NCBI RefSeq assembly: GCF_031846245.1
Contig: NZ_JAVRIC010000004.1
Location: forward strand, 1 to 64,000
Length of the DNA: 64,000 nucleotides
DNA from: Banduia mediterranea
GTDB lineage: Bacteria; Pseudomonadota; Gammaproteobacteria; Nevskiales; Nevskiaceae
Direction: 5' to 3'
Of the stretch, positions 40,288-49,071 are shown one piece after another. The notes beneath the pieces were generated by a model. That model was not told the origin of the DNA and ran no database searches. It worked only from the letters and a program-made list of their open reading frames with translations. Each line of letters starts with the position of its first letter. Positions within the stretch are counted from its first letter, which is position 1. The translations under genes were made by a program, and so were the position numbers.

Positions 40288-40520
40288 AGCCCTGGTATCG
40301 CTCCTGGACGATCTGGGTCAACGCGCTGGTGCTGATATGCGGGGCGCTGGCAGAGACTCTTCCGATGCTCGAATCCGAGATCCCGCGCGGGGCATTCGTC
40401 TGGCTGACGTTCTTGTTGGCGATGGTCAATTTGCTCTTGCGCGGCAAGACCACGCAGCCGATCTGCATGCGCCGGTCGACCGCGGACCGCCCCTATTACC
40501 GGCGCGGCGGTGACGCGTGA
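40284..40520 (+). CDS. Holin-like membrane protein
   Basis: The 78-aa protein has two membrane segments (WTIWVNALVLICGALAETL, and GAFVWLTFLLAMVNLLL) and a charged C-terminal tail with several arginines, as in small phage holins. It is placed between the endolysin and the spanins and overlaps both. The class is inferred from size and context. Confidence 0.75.
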   Translation: MKPWYRSWTIWVNALVLICGALAETLPMLESEIPRGAFVWLTFLLAMVNLLLRGKTTQPICMRRSTADRPYYRRGGDA

Positions 40521-41146
40521 TGCTGGGCCGCGCCATTGCCGGGCTCGCCGGTCTACGCGCCTACGCCATTGGCTTGCTCGTGTGGGTGCTCTGCGCCGTG
40601 GCACTGGTGGCTGGCGGCTATCGGTGGGGCTGGACAGCCAAGGCGAACGCCGTGGCCGCGGCGCAGCTCCAGTCCGTGCAGAACGCCGCAGCGGCAGACC
40701 GCGAGGCCCGCGCTGCGCAGGCGCGGATCGACCGTACGCAATCCACCGCGCTGGCGGCGGACCGTGCCGAGGCCCGCATCGTCTACCGCACGATTCGTGA
40801 GGAGGTGCCCCATGTCGTTACCCAGATCGTCCGCGTCCCGGCCACGCCGGAGGCACCGGCTTGCGAGTGCCCTGATCGCAATGAGTACAGCCGCGGCTTT
40901 GTCCGCGTGTGGAACCGCGCCCTCGATCCGGGAGTGCCCGGTACCGCCGGCGGACCTACTGATGCCGCTGGCGGTGCCGATCCCGCTGACGCCGCGGCCG
41001 CCGCCGTCTCTACCGGCGACGTGCTCGCCAACCACGTCGACAACGCCGAGCTGTGGTACGACCAGCGCGCCCAGTGCCAGCGGCTGATCGAGTGGCAGCG
41101 ACAGACCTGCCAGCGCCTCGGCAAAGGGAAAGACTGTGCTTCTTGA
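40520..41146 (+). CDS. Inner-membrane spanin (Rz-like)
   Basis: The 208-aa protein has an N-terminal membrane anchor (AIGLLVWVLCAVALVAGGYR), then a periplasmic coiled coil rich in Ala, Gln and Arg, the usual i-spanin plan for disrupting the outer membrane at lysis. A long Ala/Asp-rich part (about 145-175) precedes a Cys-containing end (CQRLIEWQRQTCQRLGKG). A second gene, Rz1, is embedded in another frame. ATG 40520 is preferred to the GTG one codon earlier. Confidence 0.82.
   Translation: MLGRAIAGLAGLRAYAIGLLVWVLCAVALVAGGYRWGWTAKANAVAAAQLQSVQNAAAADREARAAQARIDRTQSTALAADRAEARIVYRTIREEVPHVVTQIVRVPATPEAPACECPDRNEYSRGFVRVWNRALDPGVPGTAGGPTDAAGGADPADAAAAAVSTGDVLANHVDNAELWYDQRAQCQRLIEWQRQTCQRLGKGKDCAS
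40812..41087 (+). CDS. Outer-membrane spanin lipoprotein (Rz1-like), nested in Rz
   Basis: The 91-aa product lies entirely inside the Rz-like gene in the +1 frame. The signal peptide SALIAMSTAAALSAC ends in a lipobox LSAC with the lipidated C33, and the mature part is proline-rich (ECPVPPADLLMPLAVPIPL), as in o-spanins. GGAGG at 40801-40805 lies 6 nt before its ATG. Nested spanin pairs of this type are known from lambda and others. Confidence 0.8.
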   Translation: MSLPRSSASRPRRRHRLASALIAMSTAAALSACGTAPSIRECPVPPADLLMPLAVPIPLTPRPPPSLPATCSPTTSTTPSCGTTSAPSASG

Positions 41147-41486
41147 AATCGACTTCTGGGCCTTGCTGACGTTCCTGGTGGGGCTGCTGGTGACGTTCAT
41201 GGGCGGCGCCTGGGGCGTGATCCGCATGACGCAGCACCAGCAGGACCAGACGCTGACGCAGCGCCTGCACGGCATCGAGGGCTCGTTGAACAAGCTGGAA
41301 ACCAACGCTCGACAGGAGGCCGAGCAATGGCAGCGCGTGGACAAGGAGATTCTCAAGCTGCGCGCCGAGCTGCCGCTGCAATATGTGCGCCGCGAGGACT
41401 ACGTGCGCGGACAGACGGTGATCGAAAGCAAGCTGGACGCGCTGGCCACCAAGCTGGAAACCGTGCAACTCCGGGGGACTCCATGA
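41136..41486 (+). CDS. Phage membrane/coiled-coil protein (Mu gp25-like)
   Basis: The 116-aa protein has an N-terminal membrane segment (FWALLTFLVGLLVTFMGGAW) and a following coiled coil (LHGIEGSLNKLETNARQEAE, VDKEILKLRAELPL). It resembles DUF2730-type proteins coded between lysis and terminase genes of Mu-like phages. GTG start at 41136, overlapping Rz. Confidence 0.7.
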   Translation: MLLEIDFWALLTFLVGLLVTFMGGAWGVIRMTQHQQDQTLTQRLHGIEGSLNKLETNARQEAEQWQRVDKEILKLRAELPLQYVRREDYVRGQTVIESKLDALATKLETVQLRGTP

Positions 41487-41788
41487 TCGACCACGCCAAG
41501 GTACGGCGCGAGGGTATGCGCTGGACCATCCTGCTCACGCTCAACAACGCCCGTCCTATCGGCTGCCACGAAGAGCTGGTGCTGATGACCGCGCACGCCA
41601 TGTGGCCGGATGCCACCGCCCTGGAAATCCGGCGCGAGCTGGACTACCTGGAAGACCGCGACCTAGTCGAGCTGCACAAAGACCCCGGCGGCCGCTGGCA
41701 TGCGGCGCTGACGCGCTACGGCACCGACATCGCTGAATACACCATCGACTGCGAACCGGGCATCGCCCGGCCGGCGAAGTACTGGTAA
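41483..41788 (+). CDS. Small phage protein (Mu gp26-position)
   Basis: The 101-aa protein has a winged-helix appearance: EGMRWTILLTLNNARPIGCH, ALEIRRELDYLEDRDLVELH and RWHAALTRYGTDIAEY. In Mu the place before gp27 is held by gp26, whose role is unknown. Coupled to the upstream gene by ATGA. Confidence 0.68.
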   Translation: MIDHAKVRREGMRWTILLTLNNARPIGCHEELVLMTAHAMWPDATALEIRRELDYLEDRDLVELHKDPGGRWHAALTRYGTDIAEYTIDCEPGIARPAKYW

Positions 41789-41793
41789 CGGCC

Positions 41794-42315
41794 GTGCCAC
41801 CCCGTAGCGGCGTCTCCCAATTGCCCGAGCCTCTGCGCGATGAGCTGAATCGCCGGCTGATCGCGGGATCGTTCTCGGGTTACGAGGCGCTGGCCGACTG
41901 GCTGGTCGAACAGCACTGCGAAATCTCGAAGAGCGCATTACATCGCTATGGCCAGAAGTTCGAGGAGCGCATCCGCGCGCTCAAACTCAGCACCGAACAG
42001 GCCAAGGCCATCGTCGCGGAGAGCCCGGACGACGAAGGCGCCATGAACGATGCGCTGATGCGGCTCACCCAGGAAAAGCTGTTCGGCGTGTTGATCGACC
42101 TGGAGCTGGATCCCGACACGGTGGACTTTCCCAAACTCGCGCGCGCGATCGCGGAGCTGACGCGCGCCTCCGTGCAGCAAAAGAAGTGGCAGCGCGAGGC
42201 GCGCGAGCAGGCGCTCAAGGAAGCCGCGCAGCGCGTCGAGCAGGCTGCGACCTCGCAGGGCATGGGCACCGAGCAGGTCCAGTTCTGGCGCCAGCAAGTG
42301 CTCGCGGGGATCTGA
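41794..42315 (+). CDS. Small terminase subunit-like protein (Mu gp27, DUF3486)
   Basis: The 173-aa protein begins MPPRSGVSQLPEPLRDELNR and contains the DUF3486 pattern FSGYEALADWLVEQHCEISK, followed by long helices. It precedes the large terminase and probably recognises phage DNA for packaging. GTG start. Overlaps the large subunit by one base (TGATG). Confidence 0.85.
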   Translation: MPPRSGVSQLPEPLRDELNRRLIAGSFSGYEALADWLVEQHCEISKSALHRYGQKFEERIRALKLSTEQAKAIVAESPDDEGAMNDALMRLTQEKLFGVLIDLELDPDTVDFPKLARAIAELTRASVQQKKWQREAREQALKEAAQRVEQAATSQGMGTEQVQFWRQQVLAGI

Positions 42316-43985
42316 TGGGCACCCTCCAGGCTTTGGGCGACGTGCAGCGCATCGTCGGCTGGGAAGAGCTGCCGGACAGCGTGCGTGCGATCCCGGCGGA
42401 CTTCGATCCGTCGGCCACCGGCGTGCTGATGCATCACCAAAGCGAATGGATACTGATCGCCGCCCCTATCAAGGTCTGCGACAAGGGCCGCCGAACCGGC
42501 ATCACCTTTGCCGAGGCTCTGGACGATACCGTCACCGCCGCCAGCAGCCGCGAGGCCGGCGGCGACAATGTCTACTACATCCCAGACGCCAAGGAAAAAG
42601 GGCTGGAATTCATCGGCTATTGCGCCAAGTTCGCGCGCGTGATCGCCACCGCACAGGGCCAGGGCGTTTCCGGCATCGAGGAGTTTCTGTTCGAAGATCA
42701 GGACGAGCGCGGCAATACCAAGCACATCACGGCCTGGCGCATCCGCTTTGCCAGCGGTTTCTCGGTCGTCGCGCTGTCCTCGCGCCCGGCGGCGATCCGC
42801 GGGCTGCAGGGTATCGTCGTCATCGACGAGGCCGCGTTCCATACCGACGTGCAGGCGGTGCTCGACGCCGCCACCGCACTGCTGATCTGGGGCGGCAAGC
42901 TGCGCATTATCAGTACCCATAACGGTAAGAAGAACGCCTTCAATCAGCTGTGCAAAGACATCGAAGCCGGGCTGTACGGACCAGATGCCTGGCGCTACAC
43001 GGCCACGTTCGACGATGCGGTGGCCAACGGCCTGTACGAACGCGTGTGCCTCAAGACCCGCGAAACCCCCACGCCCGAGGGCAAAAAGGCTTGGTATACG
43101 CGGGTGCGGCGCGGCTACGGCTCTCGTGTATCCGCCATGCGCGAGGAGCTGGACGCGATCCCGCGCGACGGCGGCGGCAAGGGCATCCCAGGCGTGTGGA
43201 TCGAGCGTGCGATGTGCGACGGCCGTCCCGTCCTGCGGCTGGCGCTGGACGAATCGTTCATCGAACTGCACGAGGACACGCGCATCGCCTGGTGCGATGA
43301 CTGGATCGGCGAGCGGCTCAAGCCGCTGATCGAGAGCCTGGATGCGCGGGCGCGCTATGCGATGGGCATGGACTACGCACGCCACCGGCACTTTTCCGTC
43401 ATCGTGCCTGCGGAGATCGACCGTGTGCTGACGCGCAGCGTGCCCTTCGTGGTGGAGCTGCACAACGTGCCCACGCGGCAACAGGAGCAAATCCTCTGGT
43501 CGATGATGGACGGCGTGCCGAACTTCCCGGTGCTGGCGGTGGATGCCACCGGACCCGGCCAAACGATCGCCGAATACACCTGGGATCGCTACGGCGAGGG
43601 CCGTGTGCACCAGGTCACGCTGAGCCGTCCCTGGTACGGCGAATGGATGCCCAAGTTCACCGGGGCGTTTGAAGACGGCACCATCCAGATTCCGCTGGAC
43701 GACAACCTCGACGGCGATCTGCGCATGATCGAAGCGGTGGACGGCATCCAGATGGTGCCCAAGATCGAACGCAAGGATCTGAAGGAACCCGATCTCAAGC
43801 GCCACGGCGACTTTGCCATTGCCGGTGCACTGATGTGGTTCGCCAGCCTGCAGAACCCGTATCAGCCAGCCACCTATGAGCCCGTCAGCGCACCCGCTGG
43901 CCGTGCCGCCGGCGGCGGTTTCATGCGACCACGAAACAACGACGACGCGCCCGCACATGGCTGGCGCGTCAAAGGGGTGATCTGA
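42315..43985 (+). CDS. Large terminase subunit (Mu gp28-like)
   Basis: The 556-aa packaging motor and nuclease has an ATPase domain with a variant Walker A (CDKGRRTGIT, about 54-63), as in Mu-like terminases, and Walker B IVVIDEAAF. The nuclease domain has aspartates in MGMDYARHRHFSVI and LAVDATGPGQTI. It is complete in length (Mu gp28 is 552). It sits between gp27-like and portal genes with 1-bp overlaps. Confidence 0.92.
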   Translation: MGTLQALGDVQRIVGWEELPDSVRAIPADFDPSATGVLMHHQSEWILIAAPIKVCDKGRRTGITFAEALDDTVTAASSREAGGDNVYYIPDAKEKGLEFIGYCAKFARVIATAQGQGVSGIEEFLFEDQDERGNTKHITAWRIRFASGFSVVALSSRPAAIRGLQGIVVIDEAAFHTDVQAVLDAATALLIWGGKLRIISTHNGKKNAFNQLCKDIEAGLYGPDAWRYTATFDDAVANGLYERVCLKTRETPTPEGKKAWYTRVRRGYGSRVSAMREELDAIPRDGGGKGIPGVWIERAMCDGRPVLRLALDESFIELHEDTRIAWCDDWIGERLKPLIESLDARARYAMGMDYARHRHFSVIVPAEIDRVLTRSVPFVVELHNVPTRQQEQILWSMMDGVPNFPVLAVDATGPGQTIAEYTWDRYGEGRVHQVTLSRPWYGEWMPKFTGAFEDGTIQIPLDDNLDGDLRMIEAVDGIQMVPKIERKDLKEPDLKRHGDFAIAGALMWFASLQNPYQPATYEPVSAPAGRAAGGGFMRPRNNDDAPAHGWRVKGVI

Positions 43986-45541
43986 TGGCCCTATCCCGCA
44001 TTCTCGGCCCCGACGGGCAGTTCATCGATCTGCGCCAGCTGGAAGAAGACGTCGACCTCGGCGGCCTCACCAGCGTGCGCCAGGTCTGGCACGAGTCGGT
44101 CGCGCGTGGGCTGACGCCGGCGCAGCTCGCCGGCGTGCTGGAACGTTCCGCGCAGGGCGACGCGGACGACTACCTCACGCTGGCCGAGGAAATGGAAGAG
44201 CGGGACGCGCACTACGCGGCCGTGCTCTCGGTGCGCAAGCGCGCCGTCGTGGGCCTGCCGCGCCTGGTCGAGGCCGCGTCCGAATCGGCCGACCACGTGA
44301 AGCACGCCGACTTTGTGCGCCAGGTCATCCGCCGGCCCGCCACCACCGAACTGGTGGCCGATCTGACCGATGGCATCGGCAAGGGCTACTCGGTCTGTTC
44401 GATCCGCTGGCTGCGCCAGGCACAGTGGACGCCGGGCGAATACCCGCATATGGATCCGCGCTGGTTCCGCTACGACCGGGATACCGGCCGCGAGCTACGC
44501 CTGCTCGACCCCTCCCACACGGATGGCATGCCGCTGCAGCCCTTCGCCTACGTCGTTCACCAGCCGCGCATCAAGACCGGCCTGCAGATCCGCGCCGGCC
44601 TGGCGCGCCTGTGCGCCTTCATGTTCCTGTGCAAGTCGTATGCGCTCAAAGATTGGGTGGCCTTCGCCGAAGTGTTCGGCATGCCGCTGCGCATCGGCCG
44701 CTACGGGCCGAACGCGAATAACGAGGACAAGGCCGTGCTGCGCCGGGCGCTGTCCTCGATCGGGACCGATGCGGCCGCCATGCTCAGCGACTCGCTGAAG
44801 ATGGAGTTCCACCAGCTGGGCAACGTCACCGGCGGCGCGGATCTGTACGAGAAGCTCTGCACCTTCGCGGACAAGCAGATCAGCAAGGCGGTGCTCGGCC
44901 AGACCGGCACCACGGATACGGAGCCCGGCGGCATCGGCAGCGGCTTTGCCGAGGTCAAGAACGAGATCCGTGGCGACATCCTGGCGGCGGATGCCTTCGA
45001 CCTGGAAGTCACGCTGAATCGCGATCTGGTGCGGCCCCTGGTGGACCTCAACTTCGGCCCGCAAGAGGAGTATCCGCGCCTCATCCTGCAAATCACCGAG
45101 CCCGAGGATGTGAAGGGCATCGCCGACTATCTGAAGGTGATGGTGCCCCTGGGCCTGGAGGTCGAGGAAAAATGGGCGCGCGACAAGATCGGCGCGCCGG
45201 AGCCGGCCAAGGGCGCCAAGCTGCTGCGCTCGCCGATGGCGGCGCCCGCCGCCCTGAATCACCACGTTGCCCTCAACGCCGCGCAGCGCGCGCAGGATGC
45301 GACGCCGGGGCAGGTGGAGCGCGTGAGCCGTGAAGCGGATGCGCCGCTGGACGGATGGATCGACGCCGCGCGCCGGCTGCTGGACCAGGTGCAGAGCCTG
45401 GAGGAATATCGCGACGGCCTGCTGGCGCTGCACGCGCAGATGCCGACGGCGGACTTCCAGGCACTGCTCGGCGATGCCCTGACGGCGGCCGAGCTGGCCG
45501 GCCGCTACGACATCCTGGCCGAGGCCGGGCAGGTCCGCTGA
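43985..45541 (+). CDS. Portal protein (Mu gp29-like, DUF935)
   Basis: The 518-aa protein matches the Mu portal family. Typical segments are RQVWHESVARGLTPAQLAGV, YLTLAEEMEERDAHYAAVLS, YSVCSIRWLRQAQWTPGEYP and ISKAVLGQTGTTDTEPGG. It forms the ring through which DNA enters the head. Start ATG 43985 overlaps the terminase stop. Confidence 0.92.
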   Translation: MALSRILGPDGQFIDLRQLEEDVDLGGLTSVRQVWHESVARGLTPAQLAGVLERSAQGDADDYLTLAEEMEERDAHYAAVLSVRKRAVVGLPRLVEAASESADHVKHADFVRQVIRRPATTELVADLTDGIGKGYSVCSIRWLRQAQWTPGEYPHMDPRWFRYDRDTGRELRLLDPSHTDGMPLQPFAYVVHQPRIKTGLQIRAGLARLCAFMFLCKSYALKDWVAFAEVFGMPLRIGRYGPNANNEDKAVLRRALSSIGTDAAAMLSDSLKMEFHQLGNVTGGADLYEKLCTFADKQISKAVLGQTGTTDTEPGGIGSGFAEVKNEIRGDILAADAFDLEVTLNRDLVRPLVDLNFGPQEEYPRLILQITEPEDVKGIADYLKVMVPLGLEVEEKWARDKIGAPEPAKGAKLLRSPMAAPAALNHHVALNAAQRAQDATPGQVERVSREADAPLDGWIDAARRLLDQVQSLEEYRDGLLALHAQMPTADFQALLGDALTAAELAGRYDILAEAGQVR

Positions 45542-45542
45542 G

Positions 45543-46775
45543 GTGCCCGGCAGCGTCGAACACGGCTCGCTGCCCTTTGGCGAGCAGATCGAGTTCTTTC
45601 GCGGCAAGCTCAACCTGCCCACGGCGAGTTGGACCGATATCTTCGACGGCCAGCATGCCCGTGCCTTCGTCGTCGCCGGGGCGATGAAGGATGATCTGCT
45701 CACGGATCTACGCGGCGCTGTGGACAAGGTGATCGCCGACGGCGCCACCCTGGAGGATTTCCGCAAGGATTTCGATGCGCTGGTCCAGCGCCACGGCTGG
45801 GTCTACAACGGCGGCCGCAACTGGCGTACCCGCGTGATCTACCACACCAATCTGCGCCAGAGCTACAACACCGGGCGCTGGCAACAGCAGCAGCAGGTGA
45901 TCCGCACGCGGCCGTTCTGGCGCTATCGGCACAGCCCGTTTCAGGAGCACCCGCGTGCCGAACATCAAGCCTGGGACGGTTTGGTGCTGCGCCATGACGA
46001 CGCCTTCTGGTCGACGCACTACCCGCAAAACGCCTGGGGCTGCGACTGCGATGTCGAAACCCTGTCGGAACGGGACTTGAAACGCCTCGGCAAGGACGGC
46101 CCGGACCAGGCGCCAGCGATCGAGTACGAGGAGCGCACGGTGGGCGTGCGCGGCCCCAATCCGCGCACCGTGCGCGTGCCCAAGGGCATCGACCCCGGCT
46201 TCGGCTATTCGCCTGGCGAGGCGGCCTACGGCAAACCGTTGGCCGATGAAGTGATGGACGGCTGGCGCGCCCAGGGCGCGCCGGCCTGGGACAAGCTCAC
46301 GCCCAAGACCTGGATGGAGTTCGACCGGCCGCCGCGCATCCCGCTGGACCCGCCGCGCGTGGGCCTGCAACCGCCTGCGGTCTCGCGCGAGGATCTACTG
46401 CGGCGCGTGCGCGAGACCATCGGGGGGCCGGAAAAGGTCTACGACGTGCAGGGCCTACCCGTGGCGATCAACGCCGAGTCGCTGGCCGAGCATATCGACG
46501 ATTTCGGCCGCGCCGCCTACCTGCCGCTGCTGGATGACACTCTGGCCGACCCCTTCGAAACCTGGGTCTCGTTTGAGCGCCACAAGGCCACCGGCTACGT
46601 GGCGCTGCGCGCGCGGGTGATCAAGGGCTTCGACCTGGGCAAGGGCCGGGGTTTACTGCTGGTGGCCAACGCCGTGCGTGGGCGCCTGGAAGGCTGGACC
46701 GTCATCCCCACCGGCAACCTGGCTGATCTGCAACGGCAGCGGCAGGGTGAGCTGATCTATGGGAGGCCTGGGTGA
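45543..46775 (+). CDS. Minor head protein (gpF-like) fused to PBECR2-type nuclease domain
   Basis: The 410-aa protein has two parts. Residues 1-180 are the Mu F/gp30 head morphogenesis domain (NWRTRVIYHTNLRQSYNTGR, FRVQ-type region, PQNAWGCDCDVETLSERDL). Residues about 283-408 look like the PBECR2 family, a phage-borne RNase-like fold of the barnase-EndoU-colicin group (LPLLDDTLADPFETWVSFER, YVALRARVIKGFDLGKGRG). Such domains ride on virion proteins and may be injected. GTG start one base after the portal stop. Confidence 0.82.
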   Translation: MPGSVEHGSLPFGEQIEFFRGKLNLPTASWTDIFDGQHARAFVVAGAMKDDLLTDLRGAVDKVIADGATLEDFRKDFDALVQRHGWVYNGGRNWRTRVIYHTNLRQSYNTGRWQQQQQVIRTRPFWRYRHSPFQEHPRAEHQAWDGLVLRHDDAFWSTHYPQNAWGCDCDVETLSERDLKRLGKDGPDQAPAIEYEERTVGVRGPNPRTVRVPKGIDPGFGYSPGEAAYGKPLADEVMDGWRAQGAPAWDKLTPKTWMEFDRPPRIPLDPPRVGLQPPAVSREDLLRRVRETIGGPEKVYDVQGLPVAINAESLAEHIDDFGRAAYLPLLDDTLADPFETWVSFERHKATGYVALRARVIKGFDLGKGRGLLLVANAVRGRLEGWTVIPTGNLADLQRQRQGELIYGRPG

Positions 46776-46865
46776 AGGCGCGTTGCCTCCCTGCGCGGAG
46801 GCCGGCAATCGCCAGGACTGGAACGGGACGCAGCCCTTGTCCTGACGCCGTGAGGCGATCCTAGC

Positions 46866-47360
46866 ATGGCCGGCGCGCGCTACACGATCGAGTTCGACGG
46901 CACGCTGGCGTCCAACGCCTTGAGCCGGGCAATGGCGCTGCTCGGCGACATCACGCCGATCATGCGCGACTACGGCGAATACCTGTTGATCTCGCATCGC
47001 GATCGCTTCGAGCGGCAGGTGAGCCCGGCCGGCAAGCCCTGGGCGCCCTTGTCGCCCGAGTACCAGGCCCAGAAGAAAAAGAACGCCAGCCGCATCCTGG
47101 TGCTGGAAGGCTTCCTTGCCGGTACCCTGCGCTACAACGCCGGGCCGGACGGCCTGGAGTTCGGGACCAACCGGCCCTATGGCGCGGTCATGCAGTATGG
47201 CGCCGCGCAAGGCGTGTTCGGCCGCACCCGGCGCGGCGGGCCGATCCCCCGAGGCGACATCCCGGCGCGGCCGTGGCTGGGCCATTCGGCCGCCGATGAC
47301 CGTGAGCTGGTGGACATCACCCAGGACCATCTGCAGATCGCGATCGACGCCAAGCCCTGA
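46866..47360 (+). CDS. Virion morphogenesis protein G-like
   Basis: The 164-aa protein belongs to the Mu gpG / phage virion morphogenesis family, linked to tail-head joining. Visible: YTIEFDGTLASNALSRAMAL, the conserved SPAGKPWAPLSPEYQAQKKK and the end GDIPARPWLGHSAADDRELV. A 90-bp gap with a short GCCTCC/GGAGGC hairpin precedes it. Confidence 0.88.
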   Translation: MAGARYTIEFDGTLASNALSRAMALLGDITPIMRDYGEYLLISHRDRFERQVSPAGKPWAPLSPEYQAQKKKNASRILVLEGFLAGTLRYNAGPDGLEFGTNRPYGAVMQYGAAQGVFGRTRRGGPIPRGDIPARPWLGHSAADDRELVDITQDHLQIAIDAKP

Positions 47361-47522
47361 GCGCGCCGCCAGGGCCGCGCGGGGCCGTCCGGCGCGCAAC
47401 GACACCAAGAATTTCTGTAATCGCCTTACGCGAGCGATTAAAGGCCAATTAAAGGGGTCAGCGCCAGCTTGCGCGGCGTGCGTCCGGTGCTTCATGCTGG
47501 TCGGGCGCCACTGATGGGTGCG

Positions 47523-47572
47523 GCTAACCGCCGTTAGCGTTATCCGCCGCCGGGCGACCGCACACACTGCGG
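47523..47572 (+). promoter_or_regulatory. Late promoter module 2 (PI-like)
   Basis: Dyad GCTAAC-CGCC-GTTAGC (47523-47538), a 19-bp spacer and CCGCACACACTGCGG (47558-47572) end 3 bp before the protease ATG. Dyad arms, spacer length and the 15-bp block are the same as in module 1 at 39702-39751. This is the position of PI in Mu. A weak hairpin at 47418-47440 precedes it. Confidence 0.72.
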
Positions 47573-47575
47573 TCC

Positions 47576-48550
47576 ATGCCCCAGACGCGTATTTCCGCCC
47601 TGTGTTTCGAGTTGCCAACGGCTGATGCCGCTGGCGCCACGATGACGCTGATTCCCGCCCCGGACGCCGAAGGCAAGGTGCGCGGCGTGGACGGGCGCAC
47701 GTTCCAGCTCGCCAACCCCGGCGCCGTCATCGCGGCGTGGACCCGGTCGCGGGCGATCACCGAAAACCATGCGCGCGTGCTGGCGGCCCCAAAGGGCGGC
47801 CGCGCCCCGGCTTTCGGCTGGATCGAATCCATCCGCGCCGCCGCCGACGGCGGCATCGAGTTCACGCCGGACTGGAATGCGCGCGGTGAAGCAGCCATCA
47901 ACGGCCGCGATTACCGCTTTCTGTCTCCCGAGTTCGAGCACGACGGCGACGGCAACATCCTGGCCGTGGTCGGCGCCGGCCTCACCAACGATCCCAACTT
48001 CCCGCAGCTCGCCCTCAACCGCGAGAACGACGACCCGGAGCACCCCATGTCTTTGAAAGCCATAGCCGCGGCACTCGGCCTGCCCGAAACCGCCGACGAA
48101 TCCGCCTGCCTGACGGCCATCAACAGCCTCCAGCAGGACAAGCAGACCGCCCTCAACGCGGCGCAGACGCCCGACCCGACGCAGTGGAAACCGGCCGCCG
48201 AGCTGAATGCCGCGCTGGCACGCGCCACCACCGCCGAGACCGCGCTCAACGCTGAACGCGCACAGGGCCGCGAGGCCGAGATCGTGGCGCTGGTCGACCA
48301 GGCGCAGGCGGACGGCAAGGTGATCCCGGCCACCCGCGAGTACTACCTGGCCAACTGCCGCGCCGATGGCGGGCTCGAACGCTTCAAGGCGGCGCTGGCC
48401 GCCATGCCCGTGATCGGCGCGCCGCCGGTCAACCCCGGCGACAAGCCGCCGGCCGGGCAGGCCGGGCAGACCGCGCTCAATGCCGATGAGCAGCTGATCT
48501 GCCGGCAGATGGGCGTCACCGAAGAACAGTACCTGGCGGCTCGGGCGTAA
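47576..48550 (+). CDS. Head maturation protease (Mu gpI-like)
   Basis: The 324-aa protein resembles the Mu I family of capsid proteases with a C-terminal scaffold. The N-terminal half has LIPAPDAEGKVRGVDGRTFQ, RAITENHARVLAAPKGGRAP and the conserved INGRDYRFLSPEFEHD. The C-terminal half is helical (LNAALARATTAETALNAERA) and ends in a scaffold-like tail. The ATG directly follows the late promoter module and has no Shine-Dalgarno. Confidence 0.88.
   Translation: MPQTRISALCFELPTADAAGATMTLIPAPDAEGKVRGVDGRTFQLANPGAVIAAWTRSRAITENHARVLAAPKGGRAPAFGWIESIRAAADGGIEFTPDWNARGEAAINGRDYRFLSPEFEHDGDGNILAVVGAGLTNDPNFPQLALNRENDDPEHPMSLKAIAAALGLPETADESACLTAINSLQQDKQTALNAAQTPDPTQWKPAAELNAALARATTAETALNAERAQGREAEIVALVDQAQADGKVIPATREYYLANCRADGGLERFKAALAAMPVIGAPPVNPGDKPPAGQAGQTALNADEQLICRQMGVTEEQYLAARA
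48047..48550 (+). CDS. Scaffold protein from internal start (Mu gpZ-like)
   Basis: An in-frame ATG at 48047, preceded by GGAG at 48037-48040, starts MSLKAIAAALGLPETADESA and gives a separate 167-aa product equal to the helical C-terminal half of the protease. In Mu the scaffold Z is made this way from inside gene I. Inferred from the ribosome binding site and the family. Confidence 0.6.
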   Translation: MSLKAIAAALGLPETADESACLTAINSLQQDKQTALNAAQTPDPTQWKPAAELNAALARATTAETALNAERAQGREAEIVALVDQAQADGKVIPATREYYLANCRADGGLERFKAALAAMPVIGAPPVNPGDKPPAGQAGQTALNADEQLICRQMGVTEEQYLAARA

Positions 48551-48583
48551 GCCCGCACCCCTCACACACGGAGTCACGCAATC

Positions 48584-49033
48584 ATGACTGCAGCCATTCA
48601 AGGCCGCGCCACCGCCCGGCGCGAGAACCTGCTCATCAACAAGCCCGTCTCGGGCAGTGCCACGATCTACGCGGGCACGATGTTCGCGCTACTCGCGGCG
48701 GACGGCATGGCCGTACCGGCCGGCACCGCAGGCAGCGGCCAGGCACTCGCTGTTGCCCGCTATACCGTGTCCGGCGAAGGTACGGACGGGCTCAATCGTG
48801 TGGACGGCGAACGCGGCTGTTTCAAGTTCGCCAATTCCGCCGCCGGCGACGAAATCACCCACGCGCACATCGGCCAGGCCTGCTACGCGGTGGACGACCA
48901 GACCGTGGCGCTGACCGATGGCAGTGGCTCACTCTCATTGGCCGGCGCCATCGCCGACGTGGATTCCGATGGCGATGTCTGGGTGCAGATCATGCCCGGC
49001 GCCCTCGGTCCCGCAGGTCCGGCCGGCCCCTAA
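48584..49033 (+). CDS. Capsid decoration-like protein
   Basis: The 149-aa beta-rich protein (ENLLINKPVSGSATIYAGTM, ADVDSDGDVWVQIMPG) ends in a short collagen-like GPAGPAGP. Position between protease/scaffold and major capsid protein fits a head decoration protein or fibre. The family is not certain. Confidence 0.65.
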   Translation: MTAAIQGRATARRENLLINKPVSGSATIYAGTMFALLAADGMAVPAGTAGSGQALAVARYTVSGEGTDGLNRVDGERGCFKFANSAAGDEITHAHIGQACYAVDDQTVALTDGSGSLSLAGAIADVDSDGDVWVQIMPGALGPAGPAGP

Positions 49034-49071
49034 GCCCAGGTTCTCCCTACCCGATTCTCGGAGCGCATCAC

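Noticed and set aside
47418-47440. TAATCGC/GCGATTA hairpin as terminator before the protease
   Set aside because: No T-run follows on either strand within a useful distance; too weak to call.
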